Source: SKHV01 sp963678565 (GTDB lineage: Bacteria; Bacteroidota; Bacteroidia; Bacteroidales; Prolixibacteraceae). From it: a stretch of DNA of 64,000 bases. The translations under genes were made by a program, and so were the position numbers. A model generated the notes under the pieces. The model saw only the letters and a list, made by a program, of their open reading frames with translations, was not told the origin of the DNA and ran no database searches. The stretch is from the NCBI GenBank assembly GCA_963678565.1, contig OY782875.1:806001-870000 (forward strand), given 5' to 3'. Below are positions 60,683 through 64,000 of the stretch, piece after piece; position 1 is the stretch's first letter, and each line of letters opens with the position of its first letter.

Positions 60683-63025
60683 CTAAAAGCTGAAATTATA
60701 AGTTAAAGCCGGTATAATACTTCCAATAATTGATAATCGAACCGCCTCTGATACTGTTGGGTTTTCTTCATTTTGTCTGAAAGTTACTGAGTAAGCATTT
60801 CTTCGAGAATAAATGTTGTAGAATGATAAGTTGAGGGTTTGCTTGTACCTGCGATCTCGGTTTTTCTTGAAATCGTAATTAATCGAAGCATCTAAACGGT
60901 GATAATCAGGAATTCGATAACTATTTCGGGCAGCATAATGATAAAATGTTTTATCCATCACCTGATATTTGGCTACCGGATAAGAGGTTGGATTTCCAGT
61001 TGAGTAAATCCAATTTGCCGAAAGTGTTAACTCAGGTGTTATCGAATAACTTAATACTAGCGAAAAATCATGGGTTCGATCGTAACTCGATGGATAAGGA
61101 TTTCCATTGTTTATTCCTTCTACAATTCGCATTGATTTTGAATAAGTATAACTCATCCATCCAGTTAAATCTCCTTGTTGTTTTTTCAATAAAAATTCGA
61201 ATCCATAAGCATAGCCATCTCCGCTAAGTATTTCTGTTTCCAAATCTTCATTTAGAAAAAGTTCTGCGCCATTTTTATAATCAATAATATTGTTGAAGGT
61301 TTTATAGAAGGTTTCAGCAGAAGTTTCGATCAAATTATTTGCAAAGTTTCTGAAATATCCAATGGCTACCTGATTCGCCACTCGAGGTTTAATATACTCG
61401 GTTGATGGCAGCCAAATATCAAAAGGCGTAGGCGAATTAGTATTGGTAATTAAATGTAAATTCTGCACCATTCGATTGTAAGATCCTTTTACCGAACTAT
61501 AATCGTCTAAGGAGAACTTAAAGGAGAATCGTGGTTCTAAATTTAAATATCCATCTCCAATTCTTTCCCACTTTTCAAAGGTGTTTGTTCCGGTTATTTC
61601 ATCCTTCTCGGGGCGATCGGGGTTTAAATATTCGTTCATTTTCCCTTCTCCAATTTGTTGGAAATAGGAAAGTCGTAAGCCATATCGAAGCGACAAGCGT
61701 GCATTTATTTTTTGTTCGTTCGATACATAAGCTGCTCCTTCAAAAGCATTGTATTTGGTCAATTCAAGATCGCTAAAAAAGGAATCATCCGAAACTTTGA
61801 TTTCTCCGGGGCTGAATTGATGATAGATTGTGTTTATACCGTATTTCAGTTTATTCTCTGTATTCAGAAAATGAGTGAAATCTTGCTTAAAGTTGATGTC
61901 CTGAATATGCGACGACCAGTCGAATGCATTGTCTCCACCTTCAGGAATTCCAACACTATAGTCGTATTTCGAGAAAATGAAACTGGTATTTGAAAATAGC
62001 TTGTTGCTTACTAAATGATTCCAACGGGCGGTGGTGGTTAAGTTGCCCCAATCCATAAAAATCGATTCATCTAATTTAAAAATATCATCTCCGGAATAAG
62101 CCGATATGTAAATGCGATTTTTTTCGTTTAATTGAATATTGTTCTTGAAGTTGAAATCGTAAAAATAAAGCTGGTTGCCATCTAGCTCATCAATCCCAGC
62201 CAATCTTCCTGCTATGTCGGCATAAGTTCTTCGACCTGAGGCAATAAAGCTCCATTTGTCTTTAATAATTGGAGCCTCCACTGTTAATCGACTTGAAATA
62301 TTCCCGATTCCACCAGTGGCTGCAAAATGTTGGGAATTACCATCTTTCATTCTGATATCGATCACTGATGATGCTTTTCCACCATATTCGGCAGGTATTC
62401 CTCCTTTGTAAACCTGAATATCTTTAATCGCGTCGGAATTAAAAACAGAAAAGAAACCTAATAAGTGTGATGCATTGTATACCGGAGCCTCATCTAAAAG
62501 CATCAGGTTTTCGTCGGGGCCGCCACCACGTACATAAATTCCGCTGCTGCCTTCCCCGCCACTTTGAATTCCTGGCAATAGAGTAATGGTTTTGATAATA
62601 TCGACTTCACCCATAAAAGCCGGTAATTTTTTTACCGTTTTCACCGGGAGTTTCGAGACACTCATTTCAATGCTTTGTACATTGGCATCGGCTGCTTCAC
62701 CTGTTACTACAACCTCATTGATCAACTCCGAATTTTCCTCCAATTTTACATTTAAGGTTTTATCTTCATTTAAATTTACCTTAAAAGATTTTGTTTGATA
62801 CCCAATGTAAGAAAAGCTAATTTCATATTTTCCTCGTGGTGCTGTTAAGGAATAAAAACCATAACTGTTGGTTGTTACACCAATCGATTTTTCTTTAATA
62901 TATACCGTTGCACCAATTAGGGTTTCTCCATTTTTAGCATCTTTCAAATAGCCACTTAACGTTTCGCTTTGCGCTGAAAGAACAAATGGAACTATTAGAA
63001 ATAGTACAATAATTAAATACTTCAT
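60683..63025 (-). CDS. TonB-dependent outer-membrane receptor (non-SusC type)
   Basis: A 780-residue receptor with a signal peptide (ending LSAQ), a carboxypeptidase-regulatory-like domain (~20-105, ETLSGYLKDAKNGETLIGAT), a plug (~115-230 with GIYVRGGGPDENLMLLDEAP and GGIPAEYGGKASSVIDIRM) and a beta-barrel ending in NFSF. It is shorter than SusC and pairs with DUF4249, not SusD. It probably takes up a small ligand or serves as a siderophore/cofactor-like importer; the ligand cannot be read from the sequence. The downstream DUF4249 start follows its stop after 2 nt. Confidence 0.92.
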   Translation of the reverse strand: MKYLIIVLFLIVPFVLSAQSETLSGYLKDAKNGETLIGATVYIKEKSIGVTTNSYGFYSLTAPRGKYEISFSYIGYQTKSFKVNLNEDKTLNVKLEENSELINEVVVTGEAADANVQSIEMSVSKLPVKTVKKLPAFMGEVDIIKTITLLPGIQSGGEGSSGIYVRGGGPDENLMLLDEAPVYNASHLLGFFSVFNSDAIKDIQVYKGGIPAEYGGKASSVIDIRMKDGNSQHFAATGGIGNISSRLTVEAPIIKDKWSFIASGRRTYADIAGRLAGIDELDGNQLYFYDFNFKNNIQLNEKNRIYISAYSGDDIFKLDESIFMDWGNLTTTARWNHLVSNKLFSNTSFIFSKYDYSVGIPEGGDNAFDWSSHIQDINFKQDFTHFLNTENKLKYGINTIYHQFSPGEIKVSDDSFFSDLELTKYNAFEGAAYVSNEQKINARLSLRYGLRLSYFQQIGEGKMNEYLNPDRPEKDEITGTNTFEKWERIGDGYLNLEPRFSFKFSLDDYSSVKGSYNRMVQNLHLITNTNSPTPFDIWLPSTEYIKPRVANQVAIGYFRNFANNLIETSAETFYKTFNNIIDYKNGAELFLNEDLETEILSGDGYAYGFEFLLKKQQGDLTGWMSYTYSKSMRIVEGINNGNPYPSSYDRTHDFSLVLSYSITPELTLSANWIYSTGNPTSYPVAKYQVMDKTFYHYAARNSYRIPDYHRLDASINYDFKKNRDRRYKQTLNLSFYNIYSRRNAYSVTFRQNEENPTVSEAVRLSIIGSIIPALTYNFSF

Positions 63026-63109
63026 ATTTAGGGGGCGATAATTTTCATCATACGGTACTATATCTTGCTATTTTGTTACTAAGAGCTCATCAAAATATAA
63101 AAGAAATGT

Positions 63110-64000
63110 TTAATTAATTGTATCTAAAGCTTGATTGATATCTGAAATTAAATCTTCGGCTCCTTCAATTCCAACCGATAGTCTCATGGTGGTTGGTAGA
63201 ACTTGCATATCACTTTTTTGCTCCTCGGTGAATTCGTTGTAGATGGTTGAATATGGATGGATAATTAGACTTTTATTGTCGTTTAAATTGGTTGCACGAC
63301 GAATCATTTTTAATTCATTCATAAACTTGAAGCAGCTTTCTTCGGAATCTAAATCAATGGTGATGATTGTACCCGGAATACCGTTGAATTGCTTTTGTAC
63401 CAAATCATAATATTCCGAACTTTTCTGAGCAGGATAGGTCACATTCTGTATTTTTGGATGTGCATTCAACGATTCGCACAATGCAATACAATTATTATAA
63501 CTTCTTTCTAATCGAAGTTCAAGAATATCTAAACCTAAAATTTGATAATAAGCAGCATGAGCGGTCATGCATTGGCCCATATTTCGGTAAATGTTTTTTC
63601 TGAGTTTGGCGATGAAAGCATCTTGTCCGAATTTTGTAGCATATCTATCCATGCTCGAATTTTGGGTCCAATCGTGATTTCCGGTATCCAATACAATTCC
63701 GCCAATTGAAGTGGCACCACCCGAAATATATTTTGTTGTCGACATTACTTCAACATCGATGCCTAAGCCTTTTGCATTGAAAACCACTGGTGGCGTAAGC
63801 GTACTATCACACATTAAAACCAAATTGTGCTTTTTCGAAATTGTGGAAAGTAACTCAATATTGGCAACTTCCAATTGTGGATTCGTTACCGTTTCAAAAA
63901 AAATTAATTTCGTTTTGGGCGTGATGTGCGCTTCAATTTCTTTTGGGTTTTGTAAATCCGAAAAGTGAGTTTTAATTCCAAATTCCTCTAAAGTTGTTTT
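63110..64000 (-). CDS. Cys/Met metabolism PLP-dependent enzyme, N-terminus outside window
   Basis: The frame is open to the right window edge, so only the C-terminal 297 residues are seen. They match the Cys/Met metabolism PLP family (cystathionine gamma-synthase, methionine gamma-lyase, O-acetylhomoserine sulfhydrylase): KLIFFETVTNPQLEVANIE, LVLMCDSTLTPPVVF, the PLP Lys in VMSTTKYISGGATSIGG and PTTMRLSVGIEGAEDLISDI at the end. Which reaction it carries out cannot be decided without the N-terminus and alignment. It is transcribed toward the TonB receptor gene, separated by 84 nt. Confidence 0.9.
   Translation of the reverse strand, partial: KTTLEEFGIKTHFSDLQNPKEIEAHITPKTKLIFFETVTNPQLEVANIELLSTISKKHNLVLMCDSTLTPPVVFNAKGLGIDVEVMSTTKYISGGATSIGGIVLDTGNHDWTQNSSMDRYATKFGQDAFIAKLRKNIYRNMGQCMTAHAAYYQILGLDILELRLERSYNNCIALCESLNAHPKIQNVTYPAQKSSEYYDLVQKQFNGIPGTIITIDLDSEESCFKFMNELKMIRRATNLNDNKSLIIHPYSTIYNEFTEEQKSDMQVLPTTMRLSVGIEGAEDLISDINQALDTIN

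Overview
The window comes from an AT-rich Bacteroidota genome. The evidence is SusC/SusD-type genes, Bacteroidota-type promoters (TTG, about 18 nt, TAnnTTTG), lipoprotein signals on many secreted enzymes and at least four proteins ending in type IX secretion (T9SS) sorting domains. T9SS together with RhaT, DUF819 and corrinoid methyl-transfer genes would suit a free-living marine or sediment Marinilabiliales-like organism, but that placement is inference. I saw no tRNA, rRNA, CRISPR array or intact insertion sequence.

Region 1 (1-41001) is one large co-directional polysaccharide utilization locus (PUL) for pectin. After the tail of a T9SS cargo gene and a strong terminator come SusC and SusD, then a homogalacturonan module (pectate lyase PL1, pectin methylesterase CE8, second PL1). 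Next are a FISUMP lipoprotein, two DUF3826 proteins and a large beta-helix/DUF6298-like protein. A rhamnogalacturonan-II-like side-chain set follows: GH140 apiosidase, GH43-like lipoprotein, sialidase-fold GH143 candidate and GH142 candidate. A block of non-hydrolytic genes comes next: Fe(II)/2-oxoglutarate (PhyH) oxygenase, sodium:solute symporter, zinc URO-D/methyltransferase-type protein, L-rhamnose mutarotase and RhaT. The locus ends with two GH2 enzymes, a GH106 rhamnosidase, a sialate-O-acetylesterase-type esterase and a DUF5703 protein. The implied flow is: extracellular backbone cutting and demethylation, SusCD uptake, periplasmic side-chain trimming and deacetylation, then import of rhamnose and other monosaccharides.

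Region 2 (41002-45697) holds a decayed lipoprotein remnant, a glycine-rich collagen-like secreted protein (minus), a DUF819 membrane protein, a small SPOR-like protein (minus) and an AraC regulator (minus).

Region 3 (45807-49409) starts divergently from the AraC gene. It is a tight four-gene corrinoid methyl-transfer operon: corrinoid protein, MtaA-like URO-D protein fused to a thioredoxin-like domain, COG0523 GTPase and a MetH-activation-like protein. No MtaB/MttB-type substrate methyltransferase is next to it. The URO-D-type protein inside the PUL is a possible partner. Pectin demethylation releases methanol, and RG-II carries O-methyl sugars, so a methyl-salvage branch of pectin catabolism is the most interesting hypothesis here.

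Region 4 (49469-54350) has two small unknown proteins, a TPR histidine kinase and a long-chain acyl-CoA synthetase. Region 5 (54669-59766) returns to pectin: a tandem two-domain CE12 esterase, a single CE12-type lipoprotein and a T9SS-exported DUF6055/DUF4859 protein with an HEVGH motif. Region 6 (59787-64000, minus) is a DUF4249 lipoprotein with its TonB-dependent receptor, then a truncated Cys/Met-metabolism PLP enzyme.
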